Notes under the pieces: generated by a model
Told to the model about the DNA's origin: nothing
Databases searched by the model: none
Seen by the model: only the letters and a program-made list of their open reading frames with translations
Part shown: positions 25,980-35,415 of the stretch, one piece after another
Layout: every line of letters begins with the position of its first letter
Position numbering within the stretch: position 1 is the stretch's first letter
NCBI GenBank assembly: GCA_022360095.1
Contig: JAKSDK010000138.1
Span: 310,001-374,000 of the forward strand
DNA: 64,000 bases
Direction: 5' to 3'
DNA from: Phycisphaerales bacterium
Lineage (GTDB): Bacteria; Planctomycetota; Phycisphaerae; UBA1845; UTPLA1
Translations under genes and position numbers: made by a program

Positions 25980-27770
25980 ATGGATGAAGCCGCGACGTTT
26001 GAGATCGATTCGTCCATTTTCGATGCGAACCTGACGGCACTGCGAACGACATTGTCGGCGTCCGCAGAACACATCGCCTCAGCGCAAGCGCCAAGTTCGC
26101 TCTCACCGGCCATCGGGCGGGATGGCGCGACCACGTTCTCCTGGTTGGATGAGTCTCGCGATACACGCTGGCTCGGGCGAACGAGTATGCCGACAATCAG
26201 CACCGAGGCCCTCGTGAACGCCTTCCGGCCGGGTCCCGGCAACGTCTTCTTGTTCGGCCTCGGCCAGGGTGGTGAGGTTTGGAGATTGCTCCGCCGCTTG
26301 TCTGCTCATCAGGCCGTTCTGGTCATCGATGAAACGCCCTGGGCGATTGGGGCGGCCCTGCGACTCTATGATTTTGCGGCGGACATCCGGAAGAAGAGAC
26401 TGCTCATTTTCACCGGCGCTGAGCCGTGGGATGACTGCCGCAGATTTCTCGTAAAACACAGCGGCTTTCTTACACCGGAGCGCGTCCTTTCCTGGCCCTG
26501 GTTCGAACCGCACACGGTGACCCAGATTTCCAATCGACTCACTGCGCTACAAGCGGCCGTCTCGCGCGATCGGACGTCGTTGAAGGTGAGCCCGGAGAAA
26601 GGGACCACGATAGTCTCGAAAGGCCCTGCAATCGCCCTGCTTTCAAACTTGGCTGACCCTCGGATTCATCGTCTCGCCCACAACCTCGCTGCCTCCGCAA
26701 CTCGCCTCGGCTGGCCATGCGAGCGTCACGTTCTCGACAACCCTTCGATGGTCAGCCCGCAAGCCGTGAAAAGAGTGCTTGACGAATTTGCACCTCAGGT
26801 GGCCGTCTTCATCGATGTTTTGCCGGAAACACTGCCCTATGCCGTGCCGGATGTCCCTGGGGTCATTCTCTGCTCCCATTCGAAACCCCTGTCGGATCAT
26901 TGGCTCAGGCAAATATCTATGGATACTGCGATCTGCGTTCAAACCGATGCACAGCGACGCCAGGCCATCGATTGTGGCCTGCCCGAAACGCAGATTCTCT
27001 TGCTGCCTCCGGCCGCGGTACCGGGTCAGCGTCATGAACCGGTGCACGGACGCCAAAAAATCCTCGTTGTCGGTGACATGATCGATCCATCCGCTCAATC
27101 GGCCGGCCTGCATCTGGCTTCTCATTGCCGACTCTGGGATGCCGCCGCCGATCTCATCAACGAGAAAATCGATACATACCAGGACGAACAAGCGGAATCC
27201 ATTCTCGCCAGTGCAGAACGACGACTCGGCATTCGGCTGGAAAGCGATGAAGTTCGCCAGGGAATCGGCAGACGAATAGAGCAAAGGCTGGGCCCTACCT
27301 TGATCCGCCGCGCATACTGCGCAGCTTTGGCTGAAGCGGGTGTCGCCTTTGACTGGGTCTGCACGAGCTGGGCCACGAACGAAACGCCACCCCCCTATTA
27401 CCGCGGTCTCTGGCCCTCTGCCGGCGAACATGCCGCGTTGCTGGCGGATTATGGCCTCATCATTTCGCTGGAAACGTCCGGTGAGGTGCTCCTTCCGTTC
27501 CTGGACGCTTTGGCAGCGGGTTTGCCGGGCCTCGCCCGAGGCCACCCCCGCGACAAAAGTCCTGACGGTTTCGCTGCAGTTCTCGACCCTGATGAACACA
27601 TCCTGTGCTTCGGCTCCCGGAGCGACCTCGTCAATCAGATCTCACTGTTTTTCGAGCAGCCGGATGCACATCAGCAACGCGCACGTCGCGCGACGCGGCA
27701 CATCAATGCCGATCATACCTGGGATCATCGCCTTCAACATATCGTCGAGCGAGTTCAGGCAACGAAATGA
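25980..27770 (+). CDS. Large glycosyltransferase-like protein (Maf-like N-part, CgeB/GT-B-like C-part)
   Basis: A 596-residue cytoplasmic protein. Residues about 75-200 form a Rossmann-like block (VFLFGLGQGGEVWRLLRR, AVLVIDETPWAIGAAL) resembling the N-terminal part of motility-associated Maf proteins. The C-terminal third (about 460-590) resembles the CgeB / GT-B glycosyltransferase C-lobe: a YYRGLWPSAGEHAALLADYG block, LETSGEVLLPFLDALAAGLPG, and a FEQPDAHQQRARRATRH tail. Donor and acceptor are unknown. It is last in the RicT/Minf_1886 run and is followed by a 780-base convergent gap. Confidence 0.7.
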   Translation: MDEAATFEIDSSIFDANLTALRTTLSASAEHIASAQAPSSLSPAIGRDGATTFSWLDESRDTRWLGRTSMPTISTEALVNAFRPGPGNVFLFGLGQGGEVWRLLRRLSAHQAVLVIDETPWAIGAALRLYDFAADIRKKRLLIFTGAEPWDDCRRFLVKHSGFLTPERVLSWPWFEPHTVTQISNRLTALQAAVSRDRTSLKVSPEKGTTIVSKGPAIALLSNLADPRIHRLAHNLAASATRLGWPCERHVLDNPSMVSPQAVKRVLDEFAPQVAVFIDVLPETLPYAVPDVPGVILCSHSKPLSDHWLRQISMDTAICVQTDAQRRQAIDCGLPETQILLLPPAAVPGQRHEPVHGRQKILVVGDMIDPSAQSAGLHLASHCRLWDAAADLINEKIDTYQDEQAESILASAERRLGIRLESDEVRQGIGRRIEQRLGPTLIRRAYCAALAEAGVAFDWVCTSWATNETPPPYYRGLWPSAGEHAALLADYGLIISLETSGEVLLPFLDALAAGLPGLARGHPRDKSPDGFAAVLDPDEHILCFGSRSDLVNQISLFFEQPDAHQQRARRATRHINADHTWDHRLQHIVERVQATK

Positions 27771-28552
27771 AGTGGTCGGTAGATTGAGTTGACGTGTGAG
27801 AAATCGATCGTTTTCTCCCCAAACGTCGGGACTCGATTCTGTTCCTGACTTCCCCCTGTCGCTCACACATTCATGCTGCATTCGGGCAGCAAAAGAAAGT
27901 GCCAGCTCGGGCATACGATCCCATGCCGGCACTTTCAATGCGGCCCGAGCGACGGTCGGCAATCGTTAACATTCGGGCCTGGCACGAGAAAATAATGGCT
28001 CCCGTAGGAATCCGGTTATTCATTCTCACACCATAGACCCACAGACGAGGCCGTAAGTCGGGTGCACGCGGAGCAGGATTGGTCTTTGTTCCCACACCCA
28101 AACGACTTCGTTGCGTTATTTAGTTGTAATGGGGAGTACGGTACAGTTCTTATCGAAAAAAGCCGTTCAAACTTTTAATTATTTTCCCGAATCTTTCAAG
28201 GGATTTCACTAGTGACTTACCAAATATTTTCGCCGACGGGCACCTCTTTCAAGCGCGTCGTCCACGGCGCATCAACAAGTGTTAATCCGAAAACCTGCCG
28301 CCCGTACAGAACGAAATGTCCCTGAAAAGTGTGTTGCGACGGACACCCAGATTGGACCTCCAACTCCGCTGAGCCCACGCGTTCAGCGCAAGTTCACCAC
28401 GGCGAGACGTCGCCGATGCCAACACCGCGCGCCTCTGTTCTTTTCTTAAGACGTACAGGAACTCTCGCCGTATTTCTGATACTTTTTAGACGTAAATGTT
28501 TTGTCCCGCGCTCAGGCAATCTTGCGAATACTTCTCGACAAAGTGAAATTTC
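27771..28552. other. Convergent intergenic region without a gene
   Basis: This is unusually long for a gap between two convergent genes. It holds one hairpin (27895-27936) and an AT-rich stretch at about 28126-28240. Short open frames on both strands have no ribosome-binding site and no coding character. I see no tRNA or known RNA. Confidence 0.6.
27895..27936. other. Imperfect hairpin downstream of the glycosyltransferase-like gene
   Basis: GAAAGTGCC and GGCACTTTC pair over 9 bp, with an inner GGCAT/ATGCC stem on a small loop. It has no T-tract, so it is a weak terminator candidate at best. Confidence 0.45.
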
Positions 28553-29365
28553 TCACGGGTCTGTGAAAGTGGGTATTCTGCGCGAAGAAGACGACGGGCG
28601 CTTCGGCAATCCGCGGTACTTCACGATAAACCGGAACAGACTCTGCAAGTGCCACCAACCCGCCCTCGAGTACGGGACTCGGCTATGACGACGGTGAGCA
28701 TGCGTGCACTCGACCTGCGGACAGTACACGACACGACGATTCCGAGCCCAGGTGCGATAACACAAGTCCACATCCTCGAAGTAAAGAAAGAACCGTTCGT
28801 CGAATATGCCGTCTTCGCCGCATTCCGAGCGTCGAAGAAACATCGCCCCGCCAAGCCCCCAATCCACGGCTGTCGGTGTTTCGGGCATTTGGCCATGGTA
28901 GAGATAGTGACGGAAGAAGGCCGGATGAAAACCGAGCATCCGAAACGGCGACCGAGCATACAACACGACCGGCCAGGTATAAAAACGTCTGACTGACGAC
29001 TGAACGTCACCATCGGGAGACCGTAGCCGCGGAAGTAGAATCCCCGCGTCCTCATGCTCCTGCAAATAGCCTGCCGCCCGATTCATCGCATCCTTCAACA
29101 CGATGACATCAGGATTCGCAATGAAGAAAACGTCTCCCCGAGCCTCTCGATAGGCCAGATTGATGCCGGCGGCGAAACCAATGTTGGGCGACGGCAAGAC
29201 CTTGACCGGCAATGCCGAATCATGGGGAAGTTGAATCGTATCTTCGACGGAGTTATTCGTGATGATCAGTTCGACCGGCTGATCTGCGGCATGTCGTCGA
29301 AGCGAATCCGCCAGGCGCTTCAAGTCGGCAGACGAATGGTAATTCACCGTAAGGACGCTGATCAT
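28553..29365 (-). CDS. GT2-family glycosyltransferase (rhamnosyltransferase-like)
   Basis: A 270-residue GT-A-fold transferase. The VLTVNYHSSADLKRL start, the NNSVED block and IGFAAGINLAYREA are typical family-2 motifs. FIANPDVIVL occupies the DXD position (as NPD), and FLYFEDVDLCYR carries the catalytic ED. I chose ATG 29365 because it overlaps the stop of the upstream GT2 gene as ATGA. The pair probably builds a surface polysaccharide; sugar identity cannot be read. Confidence 0.9.
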   Translation of the reverse strand: MISVLTVNYHSSADLKRLADSLRRHAADQPVELIITNNSVEDTIQLPHDSALPVKVLPSPNIGFAAGINLAYREARGDVFFIANPDVIVLKDAMNRAAGYLQEHEDAGILLPRLRSPDGDVQSSVRRFYTWPVVLYARSPFRMLGFHPAFFRHYLYHGQMPETPTAVDWGLGGAMFLRRSECGEDGIFDERFFLYFEDVDLCYRTWARNRRVVYCPQVECTHAHRRHSRVPYSRAGWWHLQSLFRFIVKYRGLPKRPSSSSRRIPTFTDP

Positions 29366-30366
29366 GTTCGGTGCCCCGAGCGGTGTGTCCCGGTCCATCT
29401 TGAAGTCACGTGAAGCGCCCACCAATTGCGCACGAGTCGTGATTCGATCTCATCGTCGCCGATCCTCGCAAACTTCCGATTCTCCTCACGTTTCTCAAGG
29501 ATCCGTCGACGATGTCGCCGAACAGACCATTTGCCGGCAAGATAAGGCCGAAAGCAACCTTGCCTGAGCTTGTTCAGCCCCTGAAGCAAAAGGAAACAAA
29601 GATGCGAGAAGAAATACTTCCGACGTAAGCGTGGCGGCATATGCGAACGCCAGACAATTTCCGCATTGCGAGCGGAGTTGTAGTGATAACGCCATCCCCG
29701 AGGGTTATAGGATGAACTGAGGTGATGATAACAGATCGACCTCGGGGCGAATGCGCACCGGTACCCGGCCCATGCCAGTCGAAAACCGAGATCGACGTCT
29801 TCGTAATAGCTCTCAAACCCTTCGTCGAGATACCCGAGTTTCTCGATCACGTCACGGCGGTAGAACGCGGACGCACCGCAGGGTGAAAAACAATCACCGT
29901 CCAGTGAATCAATTGTCTCTCGTCCGTGCAGATGGTTTCGCTTTTGAGCCCCGCCGACCACGGAATAGACGTCACCCGCCGTATCGATCAAATGAGGCGG
30001 ATCGGCCAGCAGAACGAGCGACGCGACAGCCGCGATCTCCTCTCGTTCGAAAGGCCGCAGGCCCTCGGCCAGCCAATCAGGATCGACGTGGGTATCATTG
30101 TTCAGCAAAATGACAAAGGGCGTCGTGGCCGACCGGAGCCCGGCGTTGCAACTTCCGGCGAAGCCGATGTTCCTTTCATTGCAAACCAGGCGGACTTGCG
30201 GCCATTGTTTTCGCAGGTAAGCCACACTGTCATCGGTGGAGACATCGTCGACGATCGTGACCGTGAATCTCGAATCGGTCTGGGCCTCCAGAGACTCGAG
30301 GAGCGTCGGCAGGTGTCGGATGCCGTTGTAGTTAGGGATCACAACCGTCGCGATGGGATCTGCCAT
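29362..30366 (-). CDS. GT2-family glycosyltransferase
   Basis: A 334-residue GT-A-fold transferase. Landmarks are VVIPNYNGIRHLPTLL, VDDVSTDDS, RNIGFAGSCN, the DXD region LLNNDTHVDPDW and the catalytic YYEDVDLGFRL. The C-terminal about 90 residues are basic and may bind the membrane or acceptor. It is translationally coupled to the second GT2 gene. Duplication and divergence of a common ancestor is likely for the two. Confidence 0.92.
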   Translation of the reverse strand: MADPIATVVIPNYNGIRHLPTLLESLEAQTDSRFTVTIVDDVSTDDSVAYLRKQWPQVRLVCNERNIGFAGSCNAGLRSATTPFVILLNNDTHVDPDWLAEGLRPFEREEIAAVASLVLLADPPHLIDTAGDVYSVVGGAQKRNHLHGRETIDSLDGDCFSPCGASAFYRRDVIEKLGYLDEGFESYYEDVDLGFRLAWAGYRCAFAPRSICYHHLSSSYNPRGWRYHYNSARNAEIVWRSHMPPRLRRKYFFSHLCFLLLQGLNKLRQGCFRPYLAGKWSVRRHRRRILEKREENRKFARIGDDEIESRLVRNWWALHVTSRWTGTHRSGHRT

Positions 30367-30788
30367 GAGTGTGAAATGTCGCCGTCGTCCTGTGCCAGGT
30401 TCGATCCAATCGATTTAAAAGCCATACTCTACTCCGACGGCCTTTCGGACTGAAGTCCATGTCCCGGGATGTTATCGGCATGGAATATCCACGCGATTTG
30501 CGTTGTTTCACTTAATACGGGGGGCGGCTACTTTCCGATTGGGTCTGGTTGTCCGCTCAAGACCTAGCCCAGACTCGACAGGCAAAACCCGCCGCGAGTC
30601 GGTCTTTCCTCCTTCTCGACTCGCGGCGAGCCGCCTTTTATTTCTATCCTTTCACCTTCTTGCCCGACCGTCTGGCAGTCCGTTGCAATTCTCCCTAGAA
30701 TCCCGGCTTTCCACGGCAGCAAAAGAACGGCCGTGGTGATCCTTGTGATGTCCAGGAATCGAACGCTACTCAGGAAGAGGTATGCCAG
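30367..30788. other. Intergenic region between a GT2 gene and lpdA
   Basis: This divergent region holds a strong hairpin (30590-30628) but no gene that I can support. The short ORF at 30503-30739 lacks a ribosome-binding site. Confidence 0.6.
30590..30628 (+). promoter_or_regulatory. Strong hairpin with T-rich tail upstream of lpdA
   Basis: CGCCGCGAGTCG and CGACTCGCGGCG are a perfect 12-bp inverted repeat around a 15-base loop, followed eight bases later by TTTTATTT. It looks like an intrinsic terminator on the + strand, yet no + strand gene ends nearby. It may be an attenuator in the lpdA leader or the end of a small RNA. Confidence 0.5.
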
Positions 30789-32201
30789 ATGGTCGTCGGT
30801 GAGCTGACCCAGGAAGTGGATCTGTTAGTCATCGGGGGTGGCCCCGGAGGATATGTTGCGGCGATCGCGGCCGCTGACGCCGGAATACAAACCGCAGTGG
30901 TCGAAGAGGCCAAGGTCCCCGGTGGAGTCTGCCTCCGTGAAGGATGCATCCCAAGCAAGGCGCTGTTGCACGTTGCCAAAATCATTGAAGACGCGGACCA
31001 TGCCAAAAACTTCGGCATCACTTTTTCGCCCCCCCAAACAGACATCGATAAGCTCCGCAATTGGAAAAACGGCATCATCCGCAAACTCTCCGGCGGGGTG
31101 AAGACACTGCTGGCCGGACGAAAGGTGGACTACATCAAGGGCAGGGCCGAGTTCGAAAGTTCGAGGATCGTTCGCATCGAAGGAGACGAACCGACTCGCA
31201 TCAAGTTCCGCCATTGCATCATTGCCACCGGCTCTCAGGCCAAAAACTTGCCTGAATCGATTCTCCCCCGCGAACTGTGCTGGGACGCAGCTGATGCCCT
31301 GGAGATCGAGGAGGTGCCCAAACGGCTTCTGGTCATCGGCGGGGGCTACATCGGTCTGGAGATCGGCCAGGTCTACGCAACCCTCGGCAGCGAGGTGACG
31401 GTGGTCGAAGCCCTGGAGGGGATTCTCAACGGCCTTGATCCGGACCTGGCGAAGCCTCTCGTCGCCAAGCTTCGCAAACAAATGAAGGCCATTCACACGT
31501 CTGCCACGTTCAAGGGAGCGAAGAAGAAGGGTGCCGCCATCGAGGCAACCTTTGCCGTCAAGGGCAAGGACATGACCGAGACCTTTGACCGAATCCTCGT
31601 TTCTGTCGGCCGACGTCCGAACACAAACGGGCTCGGTCTTGAAAACACCAAAGTGTCGGTCGACGATCTCGGCTTCATCCGTGTGGACGACCAGCGACGG
31701 ACCACCGAGAAGCGCATCTTCGCCATCGGCGACGTGGCGGGGAATCCCATGCTGGCCCACAAGGCCATGCGCGAAGGCAAGGTGGTGGCCGACGTCATCG
31801 CGGGCAAGCCGGCGGAATTCGATCCGGCGTGTATTCCCGCCGTGGTCTATACCGACCCCGAAGTGGCCTGGTGCGGCCTCACGGAATCAGAGGCCAAGGC
31901 TCAAGGGCTGGACTTCCACGTCACGAAGTTTCCGTGGGTTGCCTCGGGCAAAGCCGTCTCGATGAGCCGAACGGACGGGCTGACGAAGATGATCTTCGAC
32001 CGCAAAACGCAGCGGTTGATCGGGCTGGGGATTGTCGGCGTGCACGCCGGTGATCTGATCGCCGAGGGCGTCCTGGCGATGGAAATGGCTGCCGTGGCGG
32101 AGGATCTCAGCAGCTCAATTCACCCTCACCCGGCGACAAGTGAAACGATCGCAGAAGCGGCAGAGGCGATGTTTGGCAAGGCAATACACGGGGCGCATTG
32201 A
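30789..32201 (+). CDS. lpdA: Dihydrolipoyl dehydrogenase
   Basis: A 470-residue FAD enzyme (E3 of 2-oxoacid dehydrogenase complexes or the glycine cleavage system) that reoxidises dihydrolipoamide with NAD. It has the N-terminal GGGPGGYVAAI motif, the redox disulfide GGVCLREGCIPSK, the NAD-binding GGGYIGLEIG, GDVAGNPMLAHKA and the C-terminal HPHPATSE with the active-site His-Glu. The ATG at 30789 follows AGGAAGAGG (30772-30780). No E1 or E2 genes are adjacent, so its complex is encoded elsewhere. Confidence 0.96.
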   Translation: MVVGELTQEVDLLVIGGGPGGYVAAIAAADAGIQTAVVEEAKVPGGVCLREGCIPSKALLHVAKIIEDADHAKNFGITFSPPQTDIDKLRNWKNGIIRKLSGGVKTLLAGRKVDYIKGRAEFESSRIVRIEGDEPTRIKFRHCIIATGSQAKNLPESILPRELCWDAADALEIEEVPKRLLVIGGGYIGLEIGQVYATLGSEVTVVEALEGILNGLDPDLAKPLVAKLRKQMKAIHTSATFKGAKKKGAAIEATFAVKGKDMTETFDRILVSVGRRPNTNGLGLENTKVSVDDLGFIRVDDQRRTTEKRIFAIGDVAGNPMLAHKAMREGKVVADVIAGKPAEFDPACIPAVVYTDPEVAWCGLTESEAKAQGLDFHVTKFPWVASGKAVSMSRTDGLTKMIFDRKTQRLIGLGIVGVHAGDLIAEGVLAMEMAAVAEDLSSSIHPHPATSETIAEAAEAMFGKAIHGAH

Positions 32202-32320
32202 CCCGACCTCAAAACAAAGCTCTACAGTCTACTTCTGCCTCCCTCATCCGGTGAGTTCGACTGCCCATTAATAATCCGCTTGCCGATGAGTATGTATATG
32301 ATTTTTCGAGAAGAGATCCG

Positions 32321-33787
32321 ATGAGTCGCCCAATGTCGCAATCCATGGTGACGAGAACGCCCCTGAAGCTGACCGCCAACCCCAAACGAGTGTTGGCGCG
32401 CCTGTTTTTGCCGGGCGATCCTGCTCGGGTCAAAAAGACGATCGATCGCGTGCTCTCCATGAACGCGAGCATGATTGAAGCGCGACTCGATCGGATCATG
32501 ACAAACTTCGCATCCCGGCATCGACAGGTGGAAGATATCTTCCTGACACACTTCCGCGAAGTAGCCGGAGAAGTTGACGAAGAAACGGCCCTCTCCGATC
32601 AACAGCAACTTCTGATTGGGGCCTACTTCACCATGGAATACTCACTGGAGTCGGTCGCATTGTTCAACCCGTCCATGGTGCCGCACCCGGACCAGAACGG
32701 CCTCCGTCCCGGTGAAACGCGTTTTGTCATCAGCCTGAGGGCTTGCGGTGAGGGCCACATTTCCTCGATTGTTTTTCGCAGCGGCGTGATTCAAGCCGAC
32801 GGGGAGATTACACTCGACTCCGCATCACAATACGCGATCACTGAAAAGCCGGTCGCGGACAAGCTCTATGAAAAGCATCCTTTCTTCCTCAAACTGATCG
32901 AGATGGGTGCCTACGACGTCAGCGCTCAGTCGATTCTCGCGCGTCTGGCCGATTCGTTCACCATCAAACAACTCAAAGGCGCGATCCACACGCTCCAGGC
33001 GGTCAATGGTGAAGACCCCCACTTCGACGAGACCGCCGAGAAGATGCTATGGCTCGCTCATTCAAACTATTCCCTGCATTTTCCAAACGACGTCGATCTT
33101 TCAGAACGGGTCATTTTTCCGGTCACGGAAAATGAGAGTCGAGGGATTGAGGATGCCCGGTTCGTCTATTTTTCAGACGACGACGGCCGTCATACCTACC
33201 TTGCCACGTACACCGCCTACAACGGCTTCACGATCCTGCCCCAGATTATCGAAACGGAGGACTTCCGCCACTTCAAAATCATCACGCTGAACGGCAAATG
33301 CGTGCAGAACAAGGGCATGGCGCTCTTTCCCCGCAAGATCGACGGTGAATACCACATGCTCTCGCGGCTCGACGGAGAAGATCTTTATCTGATGAACTCG
33401 CGGAATCCGCACTTCTGGAATCAGGCGCGCAGGCTGACCTGGAAACGACAGCCATGGGAATTTATCCAAGTCGGAAATTGTGGTTCGCCTTTGGAAACCG
33501 ATGAAGGATGGCTGTTGTTGACGCATGGTGTGGGAGCGATGCGGCGGTACTGCATTGGAGCCACTCTGCTGGACCTGGAAGACCCGTCACGCGTCATCGG
33601 GACGCTTGAGGAACCCCTGATTATGCCCACCGAGGAAGAACGCAATGGGTACGTTCCGAATGTCGTTTACTCCTGCGGCGGCATGATCCATCACGATGAA
33701 CTGATTATTCCGTATGCCATGTCCGACACCTGGTCGGGCATCGCCACCGCCCCACTGCCCGAGCTTCTGGCAAGTCTAAGAAAATAG
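32321..33787 (+). CDS. Glycoside hydrolase family 130 protein (mannosyl phosphorylase-like)
   Basis: A 488-residue protein. The C-terminal about 290 residues show GH130 motifs: ESRGIEDARFVYF, NKGMALFPRKIDGEYHMLSR, GNCGSPLETDEGWLLLTHGV and YSCGGMIHHDELIIPYAMSD. GH130 contains beta-mannoside phosphorylases and hydrolases with a five-bladed propeller. The N-terminal about 190 residues are an extra domain, longer than in the shorter GH130 members. There is no signal peptide, so it acts in the cytoplasm. It may degrade mannan-type oligosaccharides; exact specificity is unknown. Confidence 0.9.
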   Translation: MSRPMSQSMVTRTPLKLTANPKRVLARLFLPGDPARVKKTIDRVLSMNASMIEARLDRIMTNFASRHRQVEDIFLTHFREVAGEVDEETALSDQQQLLIGAYFTMEYSLESVALFNPSMVPHPDQNGLRPGETRFVISLRACGEGHISSIVFRSGVIQADGEITLDSASQYAITEKPVADKLYEKHPFFLKLIEMGAYDVSAQSILARLADSFTIKQLKGAIHTLQAVNGEDPHFDETAEKMLWLAHSNYSLHFPNDVDLSERVIFPVTENESRGIEDARFVYFSDDDGRHTYLATYTAYNGFTILPQIIETEDFRHFKIITLNGKCVQNKGMALFPRKIDGEYHMLSRLDGEDLYLMNSRNPHFWNQARRLTWKRQPWEFIQVGNCGSPLETDEGWLLLTHGVGAMRRYCIGATLLDLEDPSRVIGTLEEPLIMPTEEERNGYVPNVVYSCGGMIHHDELIIPYAMSDTWSGIATAPLPELLASLRK

Positions 33788-33811
33788 CGTGGTCTCTCCG
33801 GCCCAATCGCC

Positions 33812-33858
33812 GTGGCACGGGCGTCCCATGGCTAGCGACAAGAAAACGCCCGTGCCAC
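33812..33858. terminator. Long perfect hairpin between convergent genes
   Basis: GTGGCACGGGCGT and ACGCCCGTGCCAC form a perfect 13-bp stem around a 21-base loop. It sits between the stop of the GH130 gene and the convergent secreted-protein gene, so it may terminate both. The large loop and lack of a T-tract are not typical, and it could instead be a copy of a dispersed palindromic repeat. Confidence 0.5.
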
Positions 33859-33875
33859 AAGCATTCTGGAAAAGT

Positions 33876-35201
33876 CTAATTCGCATCAAGAACCACGTAT
33901 CCGAGTGACGTGTCGTTGTTGATCTCGTGCTTGAAGACCAGGCAGTTCCCGGCCTCGTTCGTGACCACGTCGCCGACGGACAGGTTGTCATCCGGATCGT
34001 TGGGGTCCGTGAGTGTCATCCAGACCGAGGTCCCCACGCTGTATTGAAGCGGGTCGCCGCCGCCGATGTCGTCCTGGCCGCCGATGAACCAGACGGGCTG
34101 GTTGTTCAGAATCCCGGAGGCCATCGTTTCGCCGTGGCTGAAGCGACCGCAGCAGGTCAGATCGCCGACGATCGTATCGCAACTGCCGATGATCGGCGTC
34201 GTGTCATTCGGCAGTGTGCCGATTCCCGCGGCGTTGCCGCTGCCCGTCGCCGGCGTCGAGCGATAGAAGTATCCATAAGAACCGTCACGCATGGCGAACC
34301 TCCCATTGGCGCTGGTTGATCCGTCCCCGTTCAACATGACCGGCGTGTTGGCGGCCGACGTCACGTCCAAGACGTAAACGTTCCGGTCCGTGTTATTCTC
34401 ATAATAGATGATCATCCCATCGTCGTAGGCAAATTGCTCCTCGTTTTCGATGCCGCCCATGCCGGAGACGTCGAATTCGGTCGGAGCGTTGCCGGGATTG
34501 TCGATGTCATAGACGTAAATCACGTTGTTCCGAATGGCCACGACCGTCTTCGTCTCGGCGTCGACCATCACTTGCTCCGTATCCTGGTCGGAGCCGCCGG
34601 GATTGGTTGTGAACGGAATGACGACCGGATTGGCGCCGGTGATATCGATGACCTTGACGACGAAGCCGTCTGCCACCGAGTTCGCATCGTTCTGGGTGGC
34701 GACGTAGCCGCCGTCGGCCTGGATGTGACCTGCATCGTAGTTGTTGATCGGAATATTTTTGAGACGGATGTCCGTTGTAGGAATGTCGACTTTCGTGTCG
34801 GTGTCGGTGTCGTAGATCGTCACACCCACGTCGGCCGGGCGAACGAGCGCGATCTTCTTGCCGGTCACGGCGAAGGAATCGGCGTCGTAGTCGTCGGCGT
34901 TGGCGATGCCCCGCCCTGCCGTGTCACCGGGAACGATGTAGTCCGGTCCGAAAGGCGTTTGGTTGGCGTTGATGGCGGTATACACGATGATGCCATCGCC
35001 GCAGGCCAACCGACCCTGCACGTGGACTCCGATGGCCGTCAGGACGGCGGCGAAGTCGGCCCCGTTAGGATCGTTCGGATTATTCGGATCGTCCGGATCC
35101 ATTCCCATGTTACCGTCCATCGGACAGTCCCCGGCGGCGGCAACGAACAACATCAACCCAAGAATCATCCCCTTGAAACACCGTTTTGCTAGCAGAGTCA
35201 T
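33876..35201 (-). CDS. Secreted protein, beta-propeller-like, with Asp/Pro/Asn-rich N-terminus
   Basis: A 441-residue protein starting at ATG 35201 behind AAAGGAGTGG on the minus strand. A signal peptide (about 1-25, ending AAAGDC) is followed by a low-complexity DPDDPNNPNDPNG stretch. The remainder shows repeated pairs of strands of the form 'x-VIDIT...' and 'VYVLDVT...', which look like propeller blades. Two Cys pairs occur (DTIVGDLTCC). I do not recognise a family. It is exported by prediction. The function is unknown. Confidence 0.75.
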   Translation of the reverse strand: MTLLAKRCFKGMILGLMLFVAAAGDCPMDGNMGMDPDDPNNPNDPNGADFAAVLTAIGVHVQGRLACGDGIIVYTAINANQTPFGPDYIVPGDTAGRGIANADDYDADSFAVTGKKIALVRPADVGVTIYDTDTDTKVDIPTTDIRLKNIPINNYDAGHIQADGGYVATQNDANSVADGFVVKVIDITGANPVVIPFTTNPGGSDQDTEQVMVDAETKTVVAIRNNVIYVYDIDNPGNAPTEFDVSGMGGIENEEQFAYDDGMIIYYENNTDRNVYVLDVTSAANTPVMLNGDGSTSANGRFAMRDGSYGYFYRSTPATGSGNAAGIGTLPNDTTPIIGSCDTIVGDLTCCGRFSHGETMASGILNNQPVWFIGGQDDIGGGDPLQYSVGTSVWMTLTDPNDPDDNLSVGDVVTNEAGNCLVFKHEINNDTSLGYVVLDAN

Positions 35202-35366
35202 GAAATAACCACTCCTTTGCGAGGTTACTCTCGTCGAACCAACCCAGAGTCACTCCCGTGCAGGCCCGCAGCGGTGGACAGCCCCTGCTGCCGCAAAAAT
35301 GCCGCTTTCAGGAAGACGCGAGGAATCGGGGCAAACCTGGCAAAAAAAGATGTGGTTTTTTTCGAA

Positions 35367-35405
35367 GAAAAGGGATCGGGGATCAGGGGACCCGGGGAAT
35401 CGGAC
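35367..35405. repeat. G-rich dispersed repeat, intergenic copy
   Basis: GGGATCGGGGATCAGGGG is followed by ACCCGGGGAATC. It lies between a secreted-protein gene and the DinB-like gene. The GGGGATCAGGGG core is the same as in the in-frame copies at 37878 and 53582. Confidence 0.6.
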
Positions 35406-35415
35406 AAATCGCCTC

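Noticed and set aside
27871..28101. 76-codon minus-strand frame in the convergent gap
   Set aside because: No ribosome-binding site and no conserved features.
30825..31760. 311-codon minus-strand frame inside lpdA
   Set aside because: Antisense to a certain enzyme gene.
34434..35192. 252-codon + strand frame over the secreted-protein gene
   Set aside because: Val/Asp-rich shadow of the minus-strand gene, which has a signal peptide and ribosome-binding site.
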